The position numbers and the translations under genes are program-made. A stretch of 64,000 nucleotides of DNA from Pseudomonas vranovensis DSM 16006 (GTDB lineage Bacteria; Pseudomonadota; Gammaproteobacteria; Pseudomonadales; Pseudomonadaceae), in assembly GCF_000425805.1 (NCBI RefSeq), contig NZ_KE384457.1, forward strand, positions 62,001 to 126,000, read 5' to 3'. Every line of letters starts with the position of its first letter. Positions within the stretch are counted from its first letter, which is position 1. The notes under the pieces were generated by a model. The model was not told where the DNA came from, made no database searches, and saw only the letters and a program-made list of their open reading frames with translations. This document shows, in pieces, positions 56,231 to 64,000 of the stretch.

Positions 56231-57624
56231 GCCCGTTCAGCGCGGCGAATGTGTTTGCCGCTGCTGCGTGCCAGGCGAATCGACAGCATCAACGCTGCGC
56301 AGGTCAGGCCGGCGATCAAGCCTTCCCACAAGCCATTGGGGCCACTGGCCGGGCCGAAGTAGTCGGTCAGGCCCAGCAGGTAGCCGACCGGCAAGCCGAT
56401 ACCCCAGTACGCGAACAGGGTCAGGATCATGGTGACTCGGGTGTCCTGGTAACCACGCAGGGCACCGGCCGCGATCACCTGGATCGCATCGGAGAACTGA
56501 TACAGCGCGGCGTACACGATCAGCATCGCGGCAATCTGGATCACTGTCGTGTCCGGGGTGTAGATCGAGGCAATCGGCTCGCGCATCAGCAGGATCAATC
56601 CCGCCGAGAAGCAGGCGAACATCAGTGCCGCGCCCAACCCAACCAGGGCGGCAAAGCGGGCCTGGCGAGGCTCACCTGCGCCAAGGGCCTGGCCGACCCG
56701 TACCGTTACCGCCATCCCCAATGAGTACGGAATCATGAACAACAGCGAGCTGATGTTCAGGGCAATCTGGTGCCCAGCTACTACGGTCGCGCCGAGGCTG
56801 CCAATCAACAGGGCAATCACGGCGAAAATGCTCGATTCTGCGAACACTGCAATGCCGATCGGCAGGCCGACGCCCATCAAGCGCTTGATCACCGCCCACT
56901 GCGGGCGTTCGAAGCGCACCAGCACGCGGCTGTTCTGGTAGGCCGGAGCCCAGCGGCTCCAGCCGGCCATGCTCAGCGCCATGAACCACATGACAATGCC
57001 GCTGGCCCAGCCGCAGCCGACGCCACCCAGCGCCGGCAAGCCGAAGTGCCCATAGATCAGCACGTAGTTGAGCGGGATGTTCAGCAGTAGGCCCAGTACA
57101 CCAATCACCATGCTCGGGCGGGTACGACCCAGGCCGTCGCTGTAGCAGCGCAGTACGTAATAGAGGGCAATGCCAGGAAAGCCGAAGGCGATGCCTTGCA
57201 GGTAGCCCATGCTGGGGTCGATCAGTTGCGGGTCGACCTTCATCAACTGCAGGATCGGCTCCGCGCAAACCAGCAGGCCGCTGGCAATCAACCCGACAAG
57301 CAGTGCCAGCCACAGGGCCTGGCGCACCAGTGGGCCGATCTCGGCGTGCTGGCCGGCGCCGAAGCGCTGTGCGACCTTGGGTGTGGTGGCCAGGAGGATG
57401 CCGGTCATCAGCAGGAACACCGGAATCCAGATCGAGTTGCCCAGTGCCACGGCGGCCAGGTCACGTGGGCTTACCCGCCCGGCCATGACGGCATCGACAA
57501 AGCCCATGGCAGTAGTGGCCAGCTGCGCGACGATAATGGGTAACGCCAGCAGCAGCAGGCCGCGCAGCTCGGTACGGATTCGTGCGGCGCGGGGCAGGGT
57601 GGGAGGAAGGGTGTCGTTGGTCAT
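56227..57624 (-). CDS. norM: MATE family multidrug efflux transporter (NorM-like)
   Basis: 465 residues with 12 predicted helices in two halves and the MatE repeats (ALPIIVAQLATTAMGFVDAVMAG early, VGLPIGIAVFAESSIFAV in the second half). It belongs to the NorM branch that uses Na+ or H+ to expel cationic drugs and dyes. ATG 57624 is chosen; the frame extends to a GTG at 57648. Divergent from pdxB. Confidence 0.92.
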   Translation of the reverse strand: MTNDTLPPTLPRAARIRTELRGLLLLALPIIVAQLATTAMGFVDAVMAGRVSPRDLAAVALGNSIWIPVFLLMTGILLATTPKVAQRFGAGQHAEIGPLVRQALWLALLVGLIASGLLVCAEPILQLMKVDPQLIDPSMGYLQGIAFGFPGIALYYVLRCYSDGLGRTRPSMVIGVLGLLLNIPLNYVLIYGHFGLPALGGVGCGWASGIVMWFMALSMAGWSRWAPAYQNSRVLVRFERPQWAVIKRLMGVGLPIGIAVFAESSIFAVIALLIGSLGATVVAGHQIALNISSLLFMIPYSLGMAVTVRVGQALGAGEPRQARFAALVGLGAALMFACFSAGLILLMREPIASIYTPDTTVIQIAAMLIVYAALYQFSDAIQVIAAGALRGYQDTRVTMILTLFAYWGIGLPVGYLLGLTDYFGPASGPNGLWEGLIAGLTCAALMLSIRLARSSGKHIRRAERA

Positions 57625-57778
57625 CGATGTCACAAGGCAGGCGTCCACAAGAAAGTTGCGCGGAACGGCGTAGTGTACGCTTTGACGCCTCGGTCAGGAA
57701 ATGCACCGGTTGGTTACCCACCTTGCTGGATTAGCCTCCGTCAAGCGCCTACACTGCGCACCCCGATAGGAGAGCGCC

Positions 57779-58921
57779 ATGCTGATTGTTGCCGACGAGA
57801 ATATCCCGCTGCTCGATGCCTTTTTTGCAGGTTTTGGCGAGATCCGCCGCCACCCTGGACGCGCCATCGACGCGGCCTGCGTGAAAGACGCCGATGTTCT
57901 GCTGGTGCGCTCGGTGACCCGTGTCGATCAGGCATTGCTCGAAGGCAGCAAGGTGCGCTTTGTCGGTACCTGCACCATCGGCACCGACCACCTGGCCCTG
58001 GATTATTTTGCCCAGGCCGGTATCGAGTGGTCCAGCGCCCCAGGCTGCAATGCGCGCGGGGTGGTGGACTATGTACTGGGCAGCCTGTTGACCCTGGCCG
58101 AACTCGATGGCGCCGAACTGCCTCGCCGCACCTATGGTGTGGTCGGAGCGGGTGAGGTGGGGGGGCGCCTGGTGAGCGTGTTGCGCGGGCTGGGCTGGAA
58201 GGTGCTGGTCTGCGATCCGCCGCGCCAGGCCCGCGAAGGCGGCGACTACGTAAGCCTGGAGCAGATTCTCGCCGACTGCGACGTGATCAGCCTGCACACC
58301 CCGTTGACTCGCGAAGGCGAAAACGCCACCTGGCATTTGCTCGGCGCCCGACAGTTGGCCGGTGTGCGCCCGGGCACCTGGCTGATCAACGCCAGCCGTG
58401 GTCCGGTCATCGATAATGAGGCGCTGCGCGAGCTGCTGCTGGCGCGCGAAGACGTGCTGGCCGTGCTGGATGTCTGGGAGGGCGAGCCACAGGTAGACCT
58501 GGAATTGGCCGATCTCTGTGTACTGGCCACGCCACACATTGCAGGCTACAGCCTGGACGGCAAGCAGCGCGGTACTTCACAGATCTATCAGGCTTTCTGT
58601 GCCTGGCGCGGTGAGCCTGCCGCGGTACAATTGGCCGACCTGCTGCCGCAACCCTGGTTGGCCGAAATTGGCCTGCAGGCCGAAACCGATCCGGCCTGGG
58701 CCTTGGCTACCCTGTGCCGCGCCGTGTACGACCCGCGCCGCGACGATGCGGATTTCCGTCGCAGCCTGAGCAATGATCCGGTCGAGCAAAAAGCGGCGTT
58801 CGACACACTGCGCAAGCATTACCCTTCTCGTCGCGAGATCGAAGGCCTGACCGTGCGCTTGCAGGGCGACGCACCGCAACTGGCGCAGATGGTTCGTGCC
58901 CTGGGCGGCGTGCTGGTCTGA
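57779..58921 (+). CDS. pdxB: erythronate-4-phosphate dehydrogenase
   Basis: A 380-residue D-2-hydroxyacid dehydrogenase. The NAD-binding loop is GVVGAGEVGGRLVSVLRGLG (about 120-140). Catalytic residues appear as Arg in NASRGPVIDNEAL, Glu in VWEGEPQ and His in ATPHIAGYS. A C-terminal dimerisation domain of about 90 residues, unique to PdxB, is present. It oxidises 4-phosphoerythronate in pyridoxal phosphate synthesis. An AGGAGAG ribosome-binding site lies close to the ATG. Confidence 0.96.
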   Translation: MLIVADENIPLLDAFFAGFGEIRRHPGRAIDAACVKDADVLLVRSVTRVDQALLEGSKVRFVGTCTIGTDHLALDYFAQAGIEWSSAPGCNARGVVDYVLGSLLTLAELDGAELPRRTYGVVGAGEVGGRLVSVLRGLGWKVLVCDPPRQAREGGDYVSLEQILADCDVISLHTPLTREGENATWHLLGARQLAGVRPGTWLINASRGPVIDNEALRELLLAREDVLAVLDVWEGEPQVDLELADLCVLATPHIAGYSLDGKQRGTSQIYQAFCAWRGEPAAVQLADLLPQPWLAEIGLQAETDPAWALATLCRAVYDPRRDDADFRRSLSNDPVEQKAAFDTLRKHYPSRREIEGLTVRLQGDAPQLAQMVRALGGVLV

Positions 58922-58933
58922 ATCACAGGCAAC

Positions 58934-58958
58934 AAAAACCCGGCGTATATGCCGGGTT
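58934..58958 (-). terminator. terminator for the small gene at 58975
   Basis: AACCCGGC (58937-58944) / GCCGGGTT (58951-58958) around a 6-base loop; the AAAAA on the left becomes a T-run when read from the minus strand. It also lies 15 bases after the pdxB stop. Confidence 0.8.
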
Positions 58959-58974
58959 GAAGAATCTGGGTGGG

Positions 58975-59151
58975 TCAGTCTTTCTTGGCGGGTTCCTTGC
59001 GGCTCTGCTCCAGCTTCTCGCAGGCTTGCTGGATCATCTCTTCGGTGATCGTGATCTCTTTGCCATGTTGGTCAATGATCGATCCACCTACCGGCGCCTG
59101 TGGGTTAGGCGTGGTTTTTTGCTGCGTGTTACTACCCTGTTGCAAGCCCAT
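58975..59151 (-). CDS. small hydrophilic protein of unknown function
   Basis: 58 residues from ATG 59151, chosen because GAGGAGACAGGAA directly precedes it; an ATG five codons earlier (59166) is possible. Composition: Gln- and Pro-rich N-terminus (GLQQGSNTQQKTTPNPQAP), a GKEITITEEMIQQACEKLE helix and a Lys-rich tail. No membrane segment or known motif. It has its own terminator, which supports a real gene. I do not recognise the family. Confidence 0.75.
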   Translation of the reverse strand: MGLQQGSNTQQKTTPNPQAPVGGSIIDQHGKEITITEEMIQQACEKLEQSRKEPAKKD

Positions 59152-59432
59152 TTCCTGTCTCCTCATCAGGTTGCAAGCTCAGACTAGATGCGCTTCGTGA
59201 CCGGGCTGTGACAGCCTCTTCGGTGATCACTGTACGACCCTTCCAGTCCACCAGAAAGCCGACTAAACCTCCAGCAGTACTTTAGAACGAAACGGTCTAG
59301 CCACTTTCAGTGCGGACCTTAAAGGTTCGCATGCCCGTTCCGGATCCGACGGCCTGCCTTGCCGCGAGTTCCTTGGCGCAAGACGAGCGGTCAGGTGTAG
59401 GCTGGACGAAACTGCTGATCAACGGTCCTTTC

Positions 59433-61205
59433 ATGCTCAATCGCTTTTCTTCCCGCCAGCGCCAGGCGCTGCGCCTGGGCTGGCGCTTCATTCGACCTTA
59501 TCGCAAGCAGGTGTTGTTGGCTTTGCTGGCACTGGTGGTTACGGCGGGCATCACCTTGTCCCTGGGGCAGGGCATACGCCTGATGGTCGATCAGGGGTTC
59601 ATGACCCGCTCTCCGCAATTGCTCAACCAGTCCATCGGTTTTTTCCTGATATTGGTGCTGGCGCTGGCAATCGGTACCTTCAGCCGCTTTTACCTGGTGT
59701 CGTGGATCGGTGAGCGGTGCGTGGCCGATATCCGCCAGCAGGTGTTCGACCATCTGATCTTCCTGCACCCGGGCTTTTTTGAGCGTAACCGCAGCTCGGA
59801 AATCCAGTCGCGCCTGACCGCCGATACCACCTTGCTGCAATCGGTGATCGGTTCGTCGTTGTCGCTGTTCCTGCGCAATGCCCTGATGGTGCTGGGGGGG
59901 ATCGTTCTGCTGTTCATCACCAACCCCAAGCTCACCAGCATCGTGGTGCTGGCCTTGCCGCTGGTGCTGGCACCGATCCTGATCTTCGGGCGTCGGGTGC
60001 GCACGCTGTCGCGTCAGAGTCAGGACCGCGTGGCCGATGTGGGCAGCTACGTGGCCGAGACTCTGGGGCAGATCAAGACCGTGCAGGCCTACAATCACCA
60101 GGCGCGGGACCAGCAGCGTTTTGGTAGTACGGTGGAGGCGGCCTTCAGCGTTGCCCGCAAGCGCATTCTGCAGCGCGCCTGGTTGATCACGCTGGTGATC
60201 GTACTGGTACTCGGGGCTGTTGGCGTCATGCTCTGGGTCGGTGGCATGGATGTGATCGCGGGGCGGATTACGGCCGGAGAGCTGGCAGCTTTTGTGTTCT
60301 ACAGCCTGATCGTGGGCGGTGCCTTTGGCACATTGAGTGAAGTCATTGGCGAACTGCAGCGCGCTGCCGGGGCGGCCGAACGAATAGCAGAGCTGCTGGC
60401 TGCACGCAGCGAAATCACCGCTCCGGCAGAGGGGGTGGAACGCACGCCGGCACGGGTCAGCGGTCATCTTGAACTGCAGGGCATCCACTTTGCCTACCCC
60501 TCGCGGCCAGAACCTGCGGCCATCGACGGTTTGAGCCTTAGCGTGGAAGCGGGGGAAACCCTGGCACTGGTCGGGCCTTCGGGGGCGGGCAAGTCGACCC
60601 TGTTCGACCTGTTGTTGCGTTTTTATGATCCCCAGCAGGGCCGCATTCTGATTGATGGCCAGGACCTGAACCGGCTCGACCCGCAGGACCTGCGCCGGCA
60701 CTTCGCCCTGGTGGCCCAGAATCCCGCACTGTTTTTCGGCACCGTAGAAGAGAACATCCGCTACGGCCGCGCCGATGCCAGCTTCGAGCAAGTAGAGGCT
60801 GCCGCCCGCAGCGCCCATGCCCATGAATTCATCCTGCAATTGCCTCAGGGCTATCAGACCCATTTGGGCGATGCGGGTTTGGGGTTGTCTGGCGGTCAGC
60901 GGCAGCGGCTGGCAATAGCCCGGGCGTTGCTGGTGGATGCACCGATCCTGTTGCTGGACGAGGCCACCAGTGCCCTGGATGCCCAGAGCGAGTATCTGAT
61001 TCAGCAGGCGCTGCCGACCCTGATGAGCGGCCGCACCACCCTGGTGATCGCTCACCGCTTGGCCACCGTGCAGCATGCCGACCGCATCGCGGTGATTGAC
61101 CAGGGGCGTCTGGTGGCGATCGGCACCCATCGCCAGCTGATTGCCGAAAGCCCGCTATACGCCCGGTTGGCGGCGCTGCAATTCAATGTCATTACGGATT
61201 TGTGA
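59433..61205 (+). CDS. ABC exporter, MsbA-like half transporter
   Basis: 590 residues from ATG 59433; the frame opens earlier without family likeness. Six membrane helices (about 20-310) and a C-terminal ATPase with Walker A GPSGAGKST (about 380-388), Q-loop QNPALFFG, signature LSGGQRQRLAIARALL, Walker B ILLLDEATSALD and H-loop IAHRLA. All catalytic residues are present. The closest named type is MsbA/LmrA, but this is not the essential lipid A flippase of the genus judging by its isolated location, so its cargo is open. A weak ribosome-binding site precedes the start. Confidence 0.93.
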   Translation: MLNRFSSRQRQALRLGWRFIRPYRKQVLLALLALVVTAGITLSLGQGIRLMVDQGFMTRSPQLLNQSIGFFLILVLALAIGTFSRFYLVSWIGERCVADIRQQVFDHLIFLHPGFFERNRSSEIQSRLTADTTLLQSVIGSSLSLFLRNALMVLGGIVLLFITNPKLTSIVVLALPLVLAPILIFGRRVRTLSRQSQDRVADVGSYVAETLGQIKTVQAYNHQARDQQRFGSTVEAAFSVARKRILQRAWLITLVIVLVLGAVGVMLWVGGMDVIAGRITAGELAAFVFYSLIVGGAFGTLSEVIGELQRAAGAAERIAELLAARSEITAPAEGVERTPARVSGHLELQGIHFAYPSRPEPAAIDGLSLSVEAGETLALVGPSGAGKSTLFDLLLRFYDPQQGRILIDGQDLNRLDPQDLRRHFALVAQNPALFFGTVEENIRYGRADASFEQVEAAARSAHAHEFILQLPQGYQTHLGDAGLGLSGGQRQRLAIARALLVDAPILLLDEATSALDAQSEYLIQQALPTLMSGRTTLVIAHRLATVQHADRIAVIDQGRLVAIGTHRQLIAESPLYARLAALQFNVITDL

Positions 61206-61285
61206 CAGGGTTCCACAGGCTGTCACATTTCTGTAGCAATCCCCTGAGAGTATCTATCCCAGCTGTTGCGTAACGCTCGAACTTG

Positions 61286-61315
61286 GCTGCTATCGACCGA
61301 TGGCAGCTTTTTTTT
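61286..61315 (+). terminator. terminator-like hairpin upstream of the chemoreceptor
   Basis: GCTGCTA (61286-61292) / TGGCAGC (61301-61307) with one wobble pair and an 8-base loop, followed by eight T. It lies 80 bases after the ABC exporter stop and 41 bases before the chemoreceptor ATG. Confidence 0.75.
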
Positions 61316-61356
61316 CGCCTGTTGCTCCCTATCTTCTTGTACCGAGATTCCTTCCG

Positions 61357-62973
61357 ATGTTGCGTAAATCCCTCAGAGTGCAAATTCTTGCCTTACTCGG
61401 TGGCAGCCTGTTGGCGATACTGCTGATCGCGCTGGTCTGCTTTCAATTGCTGTCGTCCAGTGTGCGCGGGTATGGGCAGTTGATTGACGGACCGCTACAA
61501 GCCTCACAGTTGATCGATGAGGCCAACTTGCAGTTCAAGGTTCAGGTTCAGGAGTGGAAGAACATGCTGTTGCGTGGTAAACAGCCGGCCGAACGGGATA
61601 GATACTGGCAGCAATTTCTCGCCCGTGAGCAGCAGGTACAGCGCATTCTCGAGCAATTGATCCAGGGTAGCGATGCGACGCTCAGGGCGCGCGCCGAGCA
61701 GTTGAAGGAAAGCCACCGCCAGCTCGGGCAGGCTTATGAGCGGGGGCGGCAGGCATTTCTTGCCGCGGGCGCCGATCCCGTGGTCGGCGATCAGGCTGTC
61801 AAGGGTGTGGACCGCGCCGCCAGTGAGCAAATGAGCACACTGGTCAGTCAACTGCGCAGCGAAGCCCAGGCTCGCGCCCATGCTATCAGCCAGTCGGCAG
61901 AGCGTACGGTGTGGCTGGGGCTGCTGGTGATGTTCGGCTCGGCGTTGCTGGTCGGCCTGCTCAGCCTGTGGCTGGTGAACCGTAGCCTGATCGAGCCGAT
62001 CCGTGGCTTGATTGAATATGTCGCGCAGTTGAGCCAGGGGCGTTTCGAGGCGCACGTTCCCAGCAATCGCCAGGACGAGCTGGGCCGCTTGGCGGTCGCG
62101 GCCAACACCTTGCGTGATTTTCTCGCCGATACCATCGTTCGCTTGCAGGACAATGCAGGCGAGCTGGAAACCGCCAGCGGCGAATTGCGCATCCTTGCCG
62201 GCAGCATGGCCCGCGGCACCGATGACCAGTTCCAGCGCACCGACCAGGTAGCCACGGCGATGCATGAAATGTCGGCCACTGCCCAGGAAGTTGCGCGCCA
62301 TGCCGCGGAGGCTGCGCGTGCGGCCGATGACGCCGATCACAGTGCCCAGGCAGGCAAACAGGTGATGCAGGCCACGATCGCCACCATCGCTACGGTCAAT
62401 CAGGAAATTGCCGGCACGGCGGCGGTGATTCGCCACCTCGAGGCTGACAGCGCCCGGATCGGCAAGGTGTTGGAAGTGATCCGCGGGATTGCCGAGCAAA
62501 CCAACCTGCTGGCGCTGAATGCTGCCATCGAGGCGGCGCGCGCAGGGGAGGCGGGTCGCGGCTTTGCTGTGGTCGCCGACGAGGTGCGCAGCCTGGCCCA
62601 GCGCACGGCGGCCTCGATTGCTGAAATCAACCAGATTATCAGCGCGGTACAGTCCGGTGCCCTGGAGGCGGTCAAGGCCATCGAAAGCGGTCAGCAGCGT
62701 AGCGAGGAGGGGGCCGAGCAGGTGCAGCATGCCGGCCAGATGCTGCAACGCATTACCGTGGCCGTGGAAGCCATTCGCGACATGAACCGACAGATAGCTA
62801 CCGCCGCTGAAGAACAGACCAATGTCGCCGAAGACATTTCTTGCAATCTGGTGGCAATCACCCGTATCGCCACCGCCAACCAGCAAGCCGTGCAGCATGC
62901 CGAGCAGGCGGGACATCGTTTGCATGGCTTGTCGGGGCAGTTGGGCGAAGTGACTGCGCGGTTGAGTGCCTGA
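61357..62973 (+). CDS. methyl-accepting chemotaxis protein
   Basis: 538 residues from ATG 61357. First helix about 8-32, a periplasmic four-helix-bundle sensor (about 33-185), a second helix (about 190-210) and HAMP (about 211-265). The cytoplasmic signalling domain has its tip at IAEQTNLLALNAAIEAARAGEAG. No C-terminal NWETF-type CheR tether is present. The ligand cannot be read from sequence. Upstream start at 61300 rejected because it would include the terminator-like stem. Confidence 0.93.
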   Translation: MLRKSLRVQILALLGGSLLAILLIALVCFQLLSSSVRGYGQLIDGPLQASQLIDEANLQFKVQVQEWKNMLLRGKQPAERDRYWQQFLAREQQVQRILEQLIQGSDATLRARAEQLKESHRQLGQAYERGRQAFLAAGADPVVGDQAVKGVDRAASEQMSTLVSQLRSEAQARAHAISQSAERTVWLGLLVMFGSALLVGLLSLWLVNRSLIEPIRGLIEYVAQLSQGRFEAHVPSNRQDELGRLAVAANTLRDFLADTIVRLQDNAGELETASGELRILAGSMARGTDDQFQRTDQVATAMHEMSATAQEVARHAAEAARAADDADHSAQAGKQVMQATIATIATVNQEIAGTAAVIRHLEADSARIGKVLEVIRGIAEQTNLLALNAAIEAARAGEAGRGFAVVADEVRSLAQRTAASIAEINQIISAVQSGALEAVKAIESGQQRSEEGAEQVQHAGQMLQRITVAVEAIRDMNRQIATAAEEQTNVAEDISCNLVAITRIATANQQAVQHAEQAGHRLHGLSGQLGEVTARLSA

Positions 62974-63364
62974 TCAGGCAGGGGGAAATCCGCCACATTG
63001 TTGGTCCCGAGGCCATAGGCGTGGCGGAATGTCGCCAATAAAACCGATAAATATGGGGTGCGACGACTCGTCCTAGCTATTAGCCCTTGGTATTGCAAAA
63101 GTTGGCCTGCTTTGTGCTTATAGGCGGGTAGGCCTATGCCTCGCAAGCACCCGGCGGCCATCTGTACAGCCAACCGTCAGGGTGACGACCGTTCCCGATC
63201 CATCGAACAACCCCAGCCGCCAACCCTAGCGCGTGCGTTCAGGCCAGTTGCCTGAGTGCCGGGCCCAGCTAAGCTTTGGTCTGCGCGAGCGACAACAAGA
63301 ATCCGGGCGTGCACAACGGGACCAGCGGTCATTGCCAATTACTTCACCTCAATTGGATTGAATT
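62974..63364. other. intergenic region before mqo
   Basis: 391 bases without a convincing gene. A GG-N10-GC element at 63104-63117 (TTGGCCTGC...GTGCTT) resembles a sigma-54 promoter, and an inverted repeat ATAGGC-GGGTAG-GCCTAT (63120-63137) follows it directly. The mqo ATG has no clear Shine-Dalgarno. No terminator was found after the chemoreceptor gene. Confidence 0.5.
63103..63118 (+). promoter_or_regulatory. possible sigma-54 promoter of mqo
   Basis: TTGGCCTGCTTTGTGCTT holds the invariant GG and GC spaced by ten bases and four of five TTGGC positions; the -12 is GTGC where TTGC is usual. It lies about 245 bases before the mqo ATG. One match of this quality can occur by chance. Confidence 0.3.
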
Positions 63365-64000
63365 ATGAAAAAAATCCTGCTGACGCTCCTGTGCCTGAGT
63401 GTCATCGGCTGCTCCAAGCCCAGCGAGCCAGAGAAAACCGTAGACGTGCTGTTGATCGGCGGCGGCATCATGAGCGCAAGTCTCGGTACCTACCTCAATG
63501 AGCTGGAGCCGGGCTGGTCGATCGACATCTACGAGCGCCTGGACAAGGTCGCCGAAGAAAGCTCCAACGCCTGGAACAACGCCGGTACCGGTCACTCCGC
63601 GTTCTGCGAGCTGAACTACACCAGCGAAGGTGCCGACGGCAAGATCGACATCAGCAAAGCGGTCGGGGTCAACGAGCAGTTCGAAATCTCCAAGCAGTTC
63701 TGGGCCTATCAGGTCGAGCAGAATGTGCTGAGCAACCCGAAATCGTTCATCAACAACGTTCCACACATGAGCTTTGTCTGGGGCGAGAAGAACGTCGAGT
63801 TCCTCAAGAAGCGCCATGAAGCCCTGCAGCACAGTTCACTGTTCCGCGGCATGGAATACTCCGAAGACCACGCCCAGATCCAGAAGTGGGTGCCGGTCGT
63901 GATGGAAGGCCGTGCTGCCGACCAGAAGATTGCCGCAACCCGCATGTCGATTGGTACCGACGTCAACTTCGGCGAGATCACTCGCCAGATGATCGCTTCG
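63365..64000 (+). CDS. mqo: malate:quinone oxidoreductase, 3' part beyond window edge
   Basis: 212 codons to the right edge, in frame. The N-terminus MKKILLTLLCLSVIGCSKP is a lipoprotein signal with the lipobox VIGC, so the mature start is Cys16. It is followed by VDVLLIGGGIMSASLGTYL (FAD loop), ERLDKVAEESSNAWNNAGTGHSA and FCELNYT, hallmarks of Mqo. Oxidises malate to oxaloacetate and feeds the quinone pool, membrane-bound. Typical Mqo proteins are about 500 residues and have no lipobox, so this copy is expected to be anchored in the membrane by lipid. Confidence 0.94.
   Translation, partial: MKKILLTLLCLSVIGCSKPSEPEKTVDVLLIGGGIMSASLGTYLNELEPGWSIDIYERLDKVAEESSNAWNNAGTGHSAFCELNYTSEGADGKIDISKAVGVNEQFEISKQFWAYQVEQNVLSNPKSFINNVPHMSFVWGEKNVEFLKKRHEALQHSSLFRGMEYSEDHAQIQKWVPVVMEGRAADQKIAATRMSIGTDVNFGEITRQMIAS

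Overview
The window is about 64 kb of GC-rich chromosome from a Pseudomonas, most likely the P. putida group. The evidence is the gene order ppsR/ppsA-hydrolase-rraA-zntB-crfX-cmpX-sigX-oprF-cobA, the high GC with long antisense open frames, and REP palindromes of the GCGGGGCAAGCCCGCTCCTAC type. There is no prophage, transposase, CRISPR array, rRNA or tRNA that I can see. It reads as core genome with a few accessory loci. It is cut at both edges: a VWA-domain protein on the left and malate:quinone oxidoreductase on the right.

Layout. 1-3462 (minus): MoxR ATPase, DUF58, DUF4381 and VWA genes, a tightly packed envelope-associated operon. 3644-7038 (minus): a GntR/FCD regulator, L-2-hydroxyglutarate oxidase (lhgO) and a metabolite:H+ symporter, with a repeated candidate operator before the regulator and before lhgO. 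7113-16123: an acidic unknown protein, the large NAD-dependent glutamate dehydrogenase, and the divergent pair ppsR/ppsA. 16231-21945 (plus): alpha/beta hydrolase, rraA, zntB, crfX-cmpX, the ECF sigma factor sigX and the major porin oprF. 22003-27640 (minus): nasS, nasT, nasA, a PP2C phosphatase-kinase fusion and cobA, a nitrate-sensing and uptake locus with an antitermination-like leader before nasA but no reductase genes. 27792-36396: pyrD, rmf, rlmKL, a CHASE/PAS/GGDEF diguanylate cyclase, dacB and yggL.

36438-43466 (minus): a BvgS/EvgS-type hybrid kinase with its LuxR-type regulator, a dGTPase-like protein and a DUF883/YqjE/unknown membrane trio. 43768-51678: ammonium transporter, CPA2 antiporter, small glutaredoxin, M15 peptidase, an unknown gene preceded by a good LexA box, an RluA-type pseudouridine synthase, an Aer-type chemoreceptor and a CPBP membrane protease. 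51831-64000: acnA divergent from rlmM, then tusA, MATE exporter, pdxB, a 58-residue unknown, an MsbA-like ABC exporter, a chemoreceptor and the start of mqo.

The recurring theme is nitrogen and central carbon balance (glutamate dehydrogenase, PEP synthase and its regulator, nitrate and ammonium uptake, aconitase, Mqo) beside envelope homeostasis (SigX/OprF/CmpX, DacB, MoxR-VWA). I see no large undescribed system. The strongest leads are the SOS-boxed orphan gene at 47973, the nasT-nasA leader RNA, the phosphatase-kinase in the nitrate operon, the shared GntR operator, and the lipobox on Mqo. Start codons were re-chosen by ribosome-binding site and family length in many genes; the reasons are given per entry.
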